NCBI GenBank assembly: GCA_963748005.1
Contig: CAVVHH010000002.1
Coordinates: 496,001-560,000, forward strand
Length of the DNA: 64,000 nt
Source of the DNA: CAILZL01 sp963748005
GTDB lineage: Bacteria > Pseudomonadota > Gammaproteobacteria > Steroidobacterales > Steroidobacteraceae
Reading direction: 5' to 3'
Part shown: one piece after another, positions 35,112 to 44,645 of the stretch
Layout: each line of letters starts with the position of its first letter
Numbering within the stretch: the stretch's first letter is position 1
The notes under the pieces: generated by a model
The model's input: only the letters and a program-made list of their open reading frames with translations
Told to the model about the DNA's origin: nothing
Databases searched by the model: none
Position numbers and translations under genes: made by a program

Positions 35112-36359
35112 ATGACCAGGCCCACTGCGTTGCCGCACATCAAGGTACTGGATCTGTCACGCGTGCTTGCGGGCCCGTGGTGTACCCAGATCCTGGCCGA
35201 CCTTGGCGCGGATGTCGTCAAGATCGAGCGCCCCATCGTCGGTGACGATACGCGTCACTGGGGGCCGCCCTTCCTGAAAGATGCACAAGGCAATGAGACC
35301 GAACACGCGGCTTATTACACCAGCGCCAACCGCAACAAACGCTCGATCACGATGGACCTTGCCAAACCCGAGGGGCAGGCATTGATTCGCCAATTGGCCA
35401 TGCAGAGCGACGTGCTGGTGGAGAACTTCAAGGTTGGCGGACTGGCGCACTATGGCTTGGACTATGCAAGCCTGAAGGCCCTCAACCCACGTCTGATCTA
35501 CTGCTCCATCACCGGCTTTGGTCAGGACGGTCCCTATGCCGAGCGCGCCGGTTATGACCTGATGATCCAGGCGCTGAGTGGCCTGATGAGCATCACAGGT
35601 CGTGCTGACAGTGAACCAGGTGCGGGACCACAGCGCGTGGGTGTGGCAGTGACCGACCTGTTCACCGGTGTGTATGCCGCCACAGCCATCCTGGCGGCCA
35701 TCGAGGTGCGTCATCGCACGGGCGAGGGCCAGCACATCGACATGTCGCTGCTCGACGTGGGCATGGCCATGCTGGCCAACCAGGCCGGCGGTTATCTCAA
35801 CACGGGCACGGTGCCGCTGCGTCAGGGCAATACTCACCCCAGTCTCGTGCCTTATCAGGACATGCCCACCAGGGACGGCGCCATGTTGCTGGCCATCGGC
35901 AACGACGGACAGTTCGCACGCTTCTGCGAGGTGGCCGGCTGCCCGGAACTGGCACGCGACGAACGCTATGCCAGCAATCCGCAACGTGTCAGAAACCGCG
36001 CAGAACTGGTGCCGCTGCTCATGGACATCACACGCACGCGCACCACGGCCGAGTGGATTGCTGTACTGGAACACAAGGCCGTGCCCTGCGGCCCGATCAA
36101 CGACATTGCCCAGGCTTTCGCTGATGCGCAGGTTCGGGCGCGTGGTCTGGCCATCGAGCAGTCACGCTCACCGCAAGCCATTGCCGATGAAGGCGTGCCT
36201 GTCATCCGCAGCGTGGCCAGTCCATTGCGTCTGAGTGCGACGCCACCATTGTTGCGTCGGGCAGCACCGGCATTGGGCGAACACACCGATGAAGTGCTGG
36301 CCGAGCTGGGGTTGAGCGCTGCGCGCATTGCCGACTTGCGCAATGCCGGCGTCGTCTAG
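35112..36359 (+). CDS. Family III CoA-transferase, probable glutarate CoA-transferase
   Basis: 415 residues from ATG 35112, one base after the gcdH stop. Family III (CaiB/BaiF) motifs are KVLDLSRVLAGPWCTQILADLGADVVKIE, LVENFKVGGLAHYGLDY, SITGFGQDGPYAERAGYD (catalytic Asp) and EHKAVPCGPI. Such enzymes move CoA between carboxylic acids through an aspartyl-CoA intermediate. Coupling to gcdH suggests it activates glutarate to glutaryl-CoA using succinyl-CoA or a similar donor, as its eukaryotic counterpart SUGCT does. Confidence 0.85.
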   Translation: MTRPTALPHIKVLDLSRVLAGPWCTQILADLGADVVKIERPIVGDDTRHWGPPFLKDAQGNETEHAAYYTSANRNKRSITMDLAKPEGQALIRQLAMQSDVLVENFKVGGLAHYGLDYASLKALNPRLIYCSITGFGQDGPYAERAGYDLMIQALSGLMSITGRADSEPGAGPQRVGVAVTDLFTGVYAATAILAAIEVRHRTGEGQHIDMSLLDVGMAMLANQAGGYLNTGTVPLRQGNTHPSLVPYQDMPTRDGAMLLAIGNDGQFARFCEVAGCPELARDERYASNPQRVRNRAELVPLLMDITRTRTTAEWIAVLEHKAVPCGPINDIAQAFADAQVRARGLAIEQSRSPQAIADEGVPVIRSVASPLRLSATPPLLRRAAPALGEHTDEVLAELGLSAARIADLRNAGVV

Positions 36360-36501
36360 TTGTTTGGCGACCTGCTGCGATAGCTCGTGAAACCGTGGCT
36401 GCGTCGAAAATACATCGTGGCCAATTTCAAAATCCATGACTCATCTGGAACCGAAGGCGCAAGCCAGGCTCCAACTCTCTACTAACTGAAGCTCGTATGG
36501 C

Positions 36502-37386
36502 ATGGGGTTGATGATGTCGCGCCGCTTAACGCTGCTGTTGCTGATATTGCCGCTGTACGGCGCGTGCTCCGCCACCTGGCTCAACTCTTCCGGACAAGTT
36601 GGCAATCGGGATTGGCGCACAGCCAGTCGTGAACCGGTGGGGCTTGCGCCCGATCCTGCGACCACCCATGAAGCCGTCGTGCAGGTATACGCCGCACGCG
36701 CCGTGCGCTGGCGTGGTTACTTCGGTGTGCATACCTGGATTGCCGTCAAGCCAACTGGTGCCGAACATTTTACCGTTTACGAAGTGGCAGGCTTCGGATT
36801 GCAGCGGACCGGCACCTCGATTCGTTCCAGCGCACGTGCCCCGGATGGACGCTGGTATGGCAATACTCCGGAGCTGCTGAAGGATGCGCGTGGTCCCGGC
36901 GTCGATGCAATCATCCAACGCATCGAAACAGCGGTGCAGCAGTATCCGTATGCTGCCACCTATCATGTCTGGCCCGGCCCAAACTCGAACACCTTTGTGG
37001 CCTTCGTCCTGCGTGACGTACCGGAGTTACGCGTGGACCTGCCGCCGACCGCCATCGGCAAGGACTATCTCGGCGTCATGCCCGTTGCGCAGACGCCGAG
37101 TGGCACCGGCGGCCAGCTGAGTGTGTTCGGTGTCGCTGGTGTGGCTGCCGGCTGGGAAGAAGGAGTTGAATTGAATCTGCTCGGTCTCACCTTCGGCATT
37201 GATCCGAACAGCTTCGCACTGAAGCTGCCGTTGATCGGACGCGTCGGACCGAGCCGCGATACCACACCGGTTGTGTTTGAACATGTCGAGTCCAGTTCTC
37301 TCGCAGCGAAAAACGATGGCGCCTCATTCGGCGCCAATGCAGCCAGCGATTTCAAAGCGAACATGGCAACTCCAGAGAGTCATTGA
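36502..37386 (+). CDS. DUF3750 lipoprotein
   Basis: 294 residues. The signal ends in LPLYGAC, giving a lipidated Cys22. The mature part has the DUF3750 pattern: VVQVYAARAVRWRGYFGVHTWIA, the EVAGFGLQRTGTSIRS stretch, ATYHVWPGPNSNTFVAF and the final GLTFGIDPNSFALKLPLIG. Family function is unknown. Two ATG codons at 36511-36514 are possible alternative starts. It stands alone, with a broken RND gene convergent at its 3' end. Confidence 0.82.
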   Translation: MGLMMSRRLTLLLLILPLYGACSATWLNSSGQVGNRDWRTASREPVGLAPDPATTHEAVVQVYAARAVRWRGYFGVHTWIAVKPTGAEHFTVYEVAGFGLQRTGTSIRSSARAPDGRWYGNTPELLKDARGPGVDAIIQRIETAVQQYPYAATYHVWPGPNSNTFVAFVLRDVPELRVDLPPTAIGKDYLGVMPVAQTPSGTGGQLSVFGVAGVAAGWEEGVELNLLGLTFGIDPNSFALKLPLIGRVGPSRDTTPVVFEHVESSSLAAKNDGASFGANAASDFKANMATPESH

Positions 37387-37770
37387 TCAAACAACAGCAG
37401 ATGCAACCGGCGGGGCAGTGACCTGCGTGGGTGTAGCCGGCGCCGGCACGCGGTACCAGGCTGCATACAGGGCCGGCAGGAAAATCAGCGTCAGCACGGT
37501 GGCCACAAACAAACCGCCCATCATGGCGTAGGCCATCGGTCCCCAGAACACTTCGCTGGCAATGGGAATCAGGCCGAGAATCGCCGACCTCAATGCGATA
37601 ACCCGGCAGTAAAGCAGCAGCCACCTCATCGATGGCCGGTTGCAGTTCCTTTACCACCGTCGCGGCCTGCAAGCCCTTGGCAATATCCGCCTGCACGGTG
37701 ATGGTGGGCAGACGTTCGCGACGCCAGATGATGGATTCCTCCAGGCCGAGTCGCCCCGGGCATGAATGCG
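37387..37770 (-). pseudogene. RND multidrug efflux pump remnant
   Basis: Two pieces of an AcrB/MexB/CzcA-type pump are joined. The porter-domain segment LEESIIWRRERLPTITVQAD through ELQPAIDEVAAALLPGYRIE (about 37580-37750) runs directly, in another frame, into the last transmembrane helix AILGLIPIASEVFWGPMAYA and VATVLTLIFLPALYAAW, ending at 37387. In intact pumps several hundred residues lie between these blocks, and most of the N-terminal half is missing too. It is an internally deleted pseudogene and cannot make a pump. Confidence 0.8.
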
Positions 37771-38165
37771 CCACACCTGCCACGCCGGATATTGCCTGCA
37801 TAAACGTCGATCCGTGACTTGCCAAGGCAGATCCCGGAATTCGCCCACCAGATTCTGATATGGACTTCATGACCTTTCCTTCAAGCCAGTAACGCCCGTG
37901 ACGATATGGACAACGCAACCAATCTGTCGTGAGTTGCGACGAATTGCGTATTTTCAGGAGTGAATGGGCGAATTCGGCACTTGAATTTGCGGTCACGAAT
38001 CCTGGTAACGCGATTCTGCGCTGTGACGAGAACTGGAATGCGCTTTTTGTTCATGCGCTGGTCGCAATGACCAAGTCTGTCGCAACGTCCGCTTTGGAGC
38101 GAACTGAGGGCCGTATTCAGAGGTTCGGTTCTGGCCTGGGCTGTGCCCTGATCGAATGAACCGCT
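37771..38165. other. Spacer between pseudogene and lgt, nothing certain
   Basis: Probably decayed DNA upstream of the RND remnant. A 76-codon forward frame at 37929-38159 has no homology I recognise and a frame rich in short turns, so I do not call it a gene. Confidence 0.35.
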
Positions 38166-39137
38166 CTATGGCGAGGCACCGATCCTGGGATAGATGGCTG
38201 AATAGCTCAGGCCTGCGTGGCGTTTTCCGTAGCGAGCCGGGACATCCTGAGTCCAGTCACTGGGAATGATCAGCGCGAACAACAGCAGAGATACGAACAG
38301 GAAGCGCCGCCAGACAGTACCAGTGGGAAGAGGCGTTTCCGGCACGGTGTTCCTGTACGCAACACCGGCGTCGGCCGGACGCCATCGACGTTGCAGCGCA
38401 ACCGCGATCAGGATCAGTCCGGTCACCGACATCACGATGTTGAGCACCTGACCAGTGGCCAGCCCCAGCAAGCTGGTGGGGTACTCACGGAAGACATCAA
38501 CAAAGATTCTCAGGAATGCGTACAGAAAGAGGAACAGTCCGATGAGCGCACCGGCGGGTAATTTCCGCCGGGACATGTACCAGAGCACCGGGACGATCAG
38601 GAGATTCTTCATCCCGTCATACAGCACCACGGGATGACGAAAGCCTTCTGCATCCGGGAATTTAACGCCCCACCAGTGACTGGTGACACTGCCCACGATC
38701 TGCCCGTCGATGAAATTGCCGATTCTCCCCAGTCCCAGAATGAATGCGGCCGGGATCGCCAGTGCATCCGCGATGCCCAGAAATGATTTGGCATGGATGC
38801 GGCAGAAGCACCACACGCCAACCAGGCCACCCAGCAGCAAGCCGTGAGTCGCCATGCCGCCGAGCCAGTAAGCGGGGATCAGGCGAACCTGCTCTCGGTA
38901 AAAGGGCCATTCGTAGAACACCACTTCCACGCAGCGCCCGCCCAGAAGAACGCCAGTAGTCAGCAGCAGGCTCAGGTCGTAAACCGATAGCATGCCAAGG
39001 CCCAACTGATCCCGTCGATGCCTGATGAACAGGTGAGCACTCAGGAATCCCAGTGAATAGCTCAGGCCATACCACCACAGGTGCACGCCGAAGATCGAAC
39101 CGATAATGGGATCAATGTTGTGAATGTAGGGACCCAA
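38166..39137 (-). CDS. lgt: Prolipoprotein diacylglyceryl transferase-like
   Basis: 323 residues, seven or more transmembrane helices. Lgt motifs are YGLSYSLGFLSAH, ATHGLLLGGLVGV (His of the HGGL-like block), LGRIGNFIDGQIVG, HPVVLYDGMKN and LYAFLRIFVDVFREYP. Lgt transfers diacylglycerol from phosphatidylglycerol to the lipobox Cys in the inner membrane, the first step in maturing the lipoproteins seen in this window. The HP-x-x-LY block (HPVVLYD) differs from the common HPSQLYE. With a C-terminal extension, it may be a second, divergent copy rather than the housekeeping enzyme. Confidence 0.83.
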   Translation of the reverse strand: MGPYIHNIDPIIGSIFGVHLWWYGLSYSLGFLSAHLFIRHRRDQLGLGMLSVYDLSLLLTTGVLLGGRCVEVVFYEWPFYREQVRLIPAYWLGGMATHGLLLGGLVGVWCFCRIHAKSFLGIADALAIPAAFILGLGRIGNFIDGQIVGSVTSHWWGVKFPDAEGFRHPVVLYDGMKNLLIVPVLWYMSRRKLPAGALIGLFLFLYAFLRIFVDVFREYPTSLLGLATGQVLNIVMSVTGLILIAVALQRRWRPADAGVAYRNTVPETPLPTGTVWRRFLFVSLLLFALIIPSDWTQDVPARYGKRHAGLSYSAIYPRIGASP

Positions 39138-39432
39138 GACAGACTCCGCGCAATCGTTTCAGGGCCCCGAACACAGGTTGCAGCTGCTGCGCACCCATCA
39201 CGGTGTTTGTTGACTGCGAAGTCCTGCAACCCCGCCGACGATGTGCCTCACCACTTCAGCAGCTGCTTGAGTTTATTGACACCCTGGATGAGCCGTCGTG
39301 CGCCCGAGAAAATCGAGACGGTTGCTGTGACTACTACTTGTGGCGTGAGTGGAGTTGGCGCCGCTCACGCGCGCAAAAGTTTGATCCTCAATATTTACCA
39401 GGATACATCCCTGCCAGCACAAATCTGGCGAG
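39138..39432. other. Intergenic between lgt and hydroxylase
   Basis: About 295 bases upstream of lgt and downstream of the hydroxylase large-subunit stop. I see no coding frame with recognisable content and no strong terminator. Confidence 0.35.
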
Positions 39433-41809
39433 CTACACCTTCGCTGCCTTCAACGCTGCCAGCACACGATCCGGACGGAACGGCGGACGACGCAATCTCA
39501 CACCCGTGGCATCGTGAATTGCATTGGCGATCGCGGCGATCAACGGCTTGTGGCTGCCTTCGCCGGCGCCGTAGGGAGCCAGATCGGGACGATTCGGATT
39601 GGGGTCGCCGTTGATCAGCACCACGTCGATTTTCTCCGGCGTATCCGAATGCCGCAGGCTGGGGTGTGTGCCCCAGTCAACACTGGTGACCTTCTCGGTA
39701 TCGAACTGCACTTCTTCCCACAGCGCACGACTCAGTGCGTGCAACATGCCGCACTCTACGGTGTGATGCAGGCCTTCGGGATTGACCACCAGGCCGCAGT
39801 CATGCGCACACGCCAGGCGTTTGGACCCAGACGCGACCGGTCTTGCGATTGACTTCGACCTCGGCGATCACCGCAGCGACGGTGTTGTTGCGATAGGTGT
39901 ACGAGATGCCGCGTCCGGTGAGGATATCTCCATTTGCACGGCGCGCTCTTGGAGATGGGCGCGTGTCCCAGCCATAGAGCCTTGGCGGCGGCATGTACCA
40001 CGGCGAGTGAACGCGCTTTGCGAAACACTTCGTCCTCAGCACTGTTGGTGAGCATGTCGAGCCGGAACTGTATGGGATCAGCCTTGGCTGCCACGGCCAG
40101 TTCGTCGATGAATGATTCAAAGGCAAAGGTCACCTGCGGGCCATTGGGGTCGCGCAGATTGCCAGTGCGTAGCGGCGTTTCCCAGATCATCGGCAGACCA
40201 ACCACACGTCCCGTCATGCGCCGGTTGGGAATGCCGTACATCACGGACGGCGTCTCGGCATCGCCCTTGGCGGGCGTGCGGGCGCTTGCCCATGAGTTGC
40301 GCGATCAGCACGGTCTCGGGCTCGTTATAGCCGAGATGGTTGTGATCAATGGCGCAGGCGTCGTATTCAAGCGCCACTACTTTGCCCTTGTCATCCAGGC
40401 GCGCCGCGCAGTTTGAAGACATACGGCGGGCCTTTGGTGTCCCAGGCCGTTTCTTCGTGACGCATCCACTGCAGACGCACCGGACGACCCATTTCTTTCG
40501 CCAGAAATGCAGCCTCGAAGCCGGCATCGTCGGCAGAGGTACGACCGTACACCTGCGGCCCATCCATATAGACCACGCGCACTTGTTCCTTGGGCATGCC
40601 GAGGAACTTCGCGACACCGGTGCGCAGGCTGTATGCCTTCATGTCGTTGGAGTAGATGGTCATCTGGCCATTGGAAGGATCAGCCATCGCAAATGCCGGG
40701 CCGATGGCCGTGTGTCCCTGGAACGGTATTTCGTACTCGGCTTCGAATAACGCGCTTGGCGCTGGCAAAAGCTGCATCCGGGTCGCCGTGAATCTCGGGC
40801 TCATTGGTCGAAGTGGGTTTTGCGGCGCGCATGTAGTTGAACAGGTCACTGGATGCCGGGAACGGTGCGTTCGCCGGTTTTTTCCAGTCCACTTTCAGCT
40901 GCTGGGCGGCGCGGATGGCCTGCTCCTCGCGCTGGCAGATCACCGCCACATAGTTGCCGCGACTGATGACGCGGATGAAGCCGGGAATATTGGCGACCGA
41001 CGATTCATCGATACTTCCCAGTGTGGCGCCCGCGAATGGCGGACGCACATTGCGCGCATGCACCATGCCGGGCAGCTTCATGTCCACGGCCCAGGTCAAC
41101 GAGCCATCCACCTTGGCGGGGATGTCGTAGCGCTTCAATGGCTTGCCGACGACGCGCAGTTCATTGACGGGTTTGATTTTGGCGACGCCGGTGGTGGCAT
41201 TTACATTGCGTCCGGTCAGCGCCACGTTGAAGCGCTTGCCGCCGATCAATTCGGCGTAGGTCACGCGTTTAGCGGGATCGGACTTGAGGCTGATGGTGGC
41301 ATTGCTGACCACCAGCTGTTCCACCGGTACACCGAAACGCTGGCCGGCCTGCTCCAGCAACACGCGCCGCGCTTCAGCGGCCACTCTGCGCATGGGAAAG
41401 CCATCGACGTTCGAGCGCGTCGGAGCCACCCGAGCCGCCCTGGTCCGGGGTGATGTCGGTGCAACCCATGATGAGGCTGGTCTGATCGTAGGCGATGTCC
41501 AGTTCATCGCACATCAATTGCCGGAATGCCGTGCCCGTGCCCTGGCCGCCGTCAGTCTTGCCGACAAAGAAGGTTGCCGTGTTGTCGGGATGAATCACGA
41601 TCCAGGTGTCGAGTTGCAGGAAGTCGGGATCGGGATACGGGCCTGCGCCTGCTGCCTGCAGCGAACGCCTTTGCGCCGGGAACAGAACTGATGCCCAGGC
41701 TGAACACCAGCGCGCCGGAAGATTTGAGAAAGTTGCGACGCGAGGTGGTGGAATTGACGCTCAGCAGTGCGTCTTCGATCAGTTTGGGAAATTGCAGGGA
41801 AGTGCTCAT
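39433..41809 (-). pseudogene. Molybdenum hydroxylase large subunit, multiply frameshifted
   Basis: Pieces of a xanthine-dehydrogenase-family, IorB/nicotinate-dehydrogenase-like molybdopterin subunit lie in order across all three frames. They are a Tat signal (SRRNFLKSSGALVFSLG), GKTDGGQGTGTAFRQLMCDE, RYDIPAKVDGSLTWAVDMK, EAEYEIPFQGHTAIGPAF, DGPQVYGRTSADDAGFEAA, PNRRMTGRVVGLPM, ANGDILTGRGISYTYRNN, and GLHHTVECGMLHALSRAL with the final APYGAGEGSHKP. Seven frame changes are needed, near 41653, 41421, 40745, 40405, 40269, 39941 and 39814. Each is an extra base, and removing it restores family sequence. It is either a recent pseudogene or an assembly artefact. The start ATG overlaps the small-subunit stop. 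Confidence 0.85.
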
Positions 41810-42291
41810 GTGGCTGACTCCTGTGCTGTCTTCGTACCGCGCACCACGCGCTTGATCGCCTGTCTGCACCCGGTAATAGGTCATGCATCTGCACAGCGCG
41901 CCGTCCATCGCGGTACGGATTTCGGCATCGGTCGGATTCGGGTTGCGGTCGAGCAGCGCCTTGGCCGTGCATGATCTGGCCGTTCTGGCAGTAACCGCAT
42001 TGCGGCGCCTGTTCGTCAATCCAGGCCTGCTGCAGGGGATGCAGCTTGCCGTCTTTCGAAAGGCCCTCAAGGGTGGTGATCTCCCCGTTCACGGCCGAAA
42101 CGGGCAAGACGCAGGAGCGGGTGGCCTCGCCATTGACCAACACCGTGCACACGACCGCACTGGGCAAGTCCGCAGCCGAAGTGGGGACCCTTGAGGTCAA
42201 GATCGTTGCGCAGCACATACAGAAGCGGAGTTGCAGGATCGACGTCCACCTCGCGAATTGCGCCGTTGACGTGCAGTTTGACGATGCTCAT
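41806..42291 (-). pseudogene. Molybdenum hydroxylase [2Fe-2S] small subunit, frameshifted
   Basis: Starts MSIVKLHVNGAIREVDVD and PLLYVLRNDLDLKGPHFGCG, with the plant-type cluster ligands of the family (FGCGLAQCG). The frame then changes to CTVLVNGEATRSCVLPVSA and PQCGYCQNGQIM (second cluster domain), changes again to AKALLDRNPNPTDAEIRTAM and CRCMTYYRV, and once more to IKRVVRGTK before TGA. Three extra bases near 42154, 41969 and 41860 explain all of it. The restored stop overlaps the next gene as ATGA, so the pair was a normal operon. Confidence 0.83.
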
Positions 42292-42563
42292 GACTCACCC
42301 CCGAAGACGCGGAATTCAGCGCCCAGCGAGCGTAGATCACAGCCGGTCTGGATTCAACCGATACCCAGTGCAGTACGGGGACGGCTATGCAAAGTTTCGC
42401 AAATCAATCAGCTGCGATCCACATTGTGCAGGCGGTGCCTGCACAGGCTGCCGGTTGGCCACTCAGTTGCAATAGCGATTCCAGGTATTGCCGGCTGGAA
42501 TAACGACCAGGATAGGTGAACCCATCGGCAGTCGGTCAGCCCAGGCTGCAGTAAGATGCCGCC

Positions 42564-43385
42564 ATGAATGTCCGACTCCATTTCTGTTCTCTGGCCACAG
42601 CGTTGGCGCTGGGCATATGTATGTCAACGGCTGGGGCCGCCGAATTGACAGTTATCGACCTGCATAACCGCACTGCCGCAGAAGTGCTGCCGGTGCTGCA
42701 ACCACTGGTGGGGGCCGACGCAGCGGTATCGGGCATGGACTACAAGCTGTTCGTACGCGGCACGGCGGAAGATGTGGCACGGATTCAAGAAGCACTGGCG
42801 GTGCTGGATCGCACGCCACGACAGCTCATGGTGTCAGTGCGTTACAACAGCCACCCGCAGGATAAATCGAGCGATGTGGGCGTTGCCGGCACCATTACCA
42901 ATAACGGTTCGCAGGTGGGCGTGCGTGCCGGTACCACCATACGCACAGCGAGCGACAGCAATATCAGCAGCGTGCGCGTGCTGGAAGGCAATGGCGCGCA
43001 CATTGCCACGGGACAGACGGTGCCCATGGTGACCGCAGTGTTATGGCCCACGCGATCGAATCGCCAAGCTGTTATCGGTGGCGTCGCCATGGACTATCAC
43101 GAATTCAGCAGCGGCTTTGATGTGCTGCCGCGTATCAATGGCGACCGCGTGCTGCTGGACATCTCAACACAGCAGGAACGCGCTGCGGATTCAGGTCAGG
43201 CCAACTCGGTACAACGCGCGACTACCACGCTTGCGGGACGGCTGGGAGAATGGATCGAATTGGGCGGCGTGACCTCATCGACCAACGAACAAAGCACTGG
43301 CATCACCGTCGCTGGCGGTGTGCGCACTACGACCACCCAAAGCAGTGAGCGCAGTATTGAAGTAAAAGTGGACGAAGTTCAGTAA
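42564..43385 (+). CDS. Miniature secretin-like exported protein
   Basis: 273 residues with a signal peptide (LATALALGICMSTAGA). Residues about 28-95 look like a secretin N (NolW-like) module: ELTVIDLHNRTAAEVLPVLQ and EDVARIQEALAVLDRTPRQL. After a Gly/Ser/Thr linker, the rest has beta-repeat features of a secretin C-region (RVLEGNGAHIATGQTVPMV, DVLPRINGDRVLLDIS, GEWIELGGV). It is far too short for a full outer-membrane gate. No type II/III/IV secretion genes are adjacent. It could be a periplasmic scaffold or a relic of one. Confidence 0.7.
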   Translation: MNVRLHFCSLATALALGICMSTAGAAELTVIDLHNRTAAEVLPVLQPLVGADAAVSGMDYKLFVRGTAEDVARIQEALAVLDRTPRQLMVSVRYNSHPQDKSSDVGVAGTITNNGSQVGVRAGTTIRTASDSNISSVRVLEGNGAHIATGQTVPMVTAVLWPTRSNRQAVIGGVAMDYHEFSSGFDVLPRINGDRVLLDISTQQERAADSGQANSVQRATTTLAGRLGEWIELGGVTSSTNEQSTGITVAGGVRTTTTQSSERSIEVKVDEVQ

Positions 43386-43420
43386 TTCGCGCTGACTTCT
43401 TGTTGAAGGCAGCGCTGAAC

Positions 43421-44224
43421 TCAAGGCGCTGGCGGAGACCCAGTTGGATAACTCGGACGTCCTGTAACAGGATCTGGAGTATTCATCTGACCGTCCTGGC
43501 AGAAGTATTCGGCCGGATGCACATTCGGTCCCTGCAATGCATAGGTGCGTCGGAAACGCCAGGAACGTGTGAAAGCCTTCGGGTCTTCGAAGGTCATGAT
43601 GTTCTCCAGCTGTTTGGGACCGACGCGACGGATGCGTTCGACAATGTGCAGCTTGTCGCTGTGCGGTATGCCGAGCAGGTCGAGGCTGGTCTTGTCGTTG
43701 AGTCCGATGGTATCCACCACCAGCGTGTCGCCTTCCCAGTGACCCACCGACTCGCCGAGATATCCGGGATCGGGATCCGGATCGTGCTGCCGATTCAGAA
43801 AGATCTGCCGGTGCACGTGCCCTTCTTCATGCACGGTGGTTATCTGTCCCGGCGTCTGCAGTATTGAAAACGGATAAGTGGCGCCGAGCATCATCGACGG
43901 CATGCCCAATGGCAGACAGTAGGCGGCGGTATTCATGAAGGCATCGGCGGTCTTGTCCTTCGACATGCGCTCCTTGTAGATCGCTTCAGCCCATGGCTGA
44001 AGTGGAACTTCGCCACCATCCAGTGGCCGCAGCATTTTCTCGCGCGTGGGTCGAGCCGATGGGACATAGCCCTCTACCACCCATGTACCTGAAATATCCA
44101 CACCCTCTATGGTCTGCGTGAAGCTTGGCGCTTTGGCTGGTTGTGCAGCATAAACAACAGCGGCGGCGCAGAGCGCAAGGCTCATCACGCATACACAGCC
44201 CTTGAATCCTGGCAGTCGCTTCAT
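43421..44224 (-). CDS. Secreted protein of unknown function
   Basis: 267 residues from ATG 44224, which overlaps the upstream stop as ATGA. Signal peptide VMSLALCAAAVVYAA. GVDISGTWVVEGYVPSARPT, then AYCLPLGMPSMM, ITTVHEEGHVHRQIFLNRQH, SVGHWEGDTLVVDTIGLND, PHSDKLHIVERIRRVGP and a C-terminal AEYFCQDGQMN. The family is common as hypothetical secreted proteins in soil bacteria. Its His/Glu-rich and Trp-Glu-Gly-Asp segments suggest a beta-barrel or propeller-like binding fold. Last gene of a four-gene reverse-strand set. Confidence 0.72.
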   Translation of the reverse strand: MKRLPGFKGCVCVMSLALCAAAVVYAAQPAKAPSFTQTIEGVDISGTWVVEGYVPSARPTREKMLRPLDGGEVPLQPWAEAIYKERMSKDKTADAFMNTAAYCLPLGMPSMMLGATYPFSILQTPGQITTVHEEGHVHRQIFLNRQHDPDPDPGYLGESVGHWEGDTLVVDTIGLNDKTSLDLLGIPHSDKLHIVERIRRVGPKQLENIMTFEDPKAFTRSWRFRRTYALQGPNVHPAEYFCQDGQMNTPDPVTGRPSYPTGSPPAP

Positions 44225-44619
44225 GTCGAGGGTTCCGGAACAAATGCTGCAGCAGGCTGGCCAACCAGTTTGCCATTCACTGTCGCTTCCACCAGATAGC
44301 CGCCGGGTTGTTCCGTACGCAGAGGATTGATGATCAAGTGAACCTGATCGCCGGCGCTGACCGATTGGCGGGTCCAGCCCTGACGCTTGAGAACCAGCAG
44401 CGAATGAGCCTCGATCCACCATTCCGCTTCCTTGCCATCGGCGCCCTTGACCATCACCACCAGGAAGCTATGCGGATTGACCATCCGGAATTCTTTCACC
44501 ACGCCATCGACTGTCACGCGTTTGGTGGTATCGAACATCCCGAAGGAATGGTGCGCCTGCACAGCACCGGCCAGCAGCGCGGCAATGACAGCGGCACCGA
44601 GGAAATTGGAAAACTTCAT
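44221..44619 (-). CDS. DUF6152 secreted protein
   Basis: 132 residues with a signal peptide ending AGAVQA. The mature N-terminus HHSFGMFDTTKRVTVDG, then EFRMVNPHSFLVVMV and LLVLKRQGWTRQSVSAGDQV, is the DUF6152 pattern: a small OB-like beta-barrel with paired N-terminal His. The role is unknown. ATGA overlap with the next gene shows they are translated together. Confidence 0.78.
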   Translation of the reverse strand: MKFSNFLGAAVIAALLAGAVQAHHSFGMFDTTKRVTVDGVVKEFRMVNPHSFLVVMVKGADGKEAEWWIEAHSLLVLKRQGWTRQSVSAGDQVHLIINPLRTEQPGGYLVEATVNGKLVGQPAAAFVPEPST

Positions 44620-44645
44620 TCAACTCTCCACAAACTGCGGCCAAC

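Noticed and set aside
34283..35236. A 317-codon reverse frame across gcdH
   Set aside because: Shadow of the acyl-CoA dehydrogenase gene; no domain seen.
37929..38159. A 76-codon forward frame between the RND remnant and lgt
   Set aside because: No signal, motif or ribosome site; probably decayed DNA.
39433..42291. Programmed +1 frameshifting as the explanation for the hydroxylase
   Set aside because: Ten programmed events in two genes would be without precedent, and the sites share no slippery codon or stop; artefact or pseudogene is far more likely.
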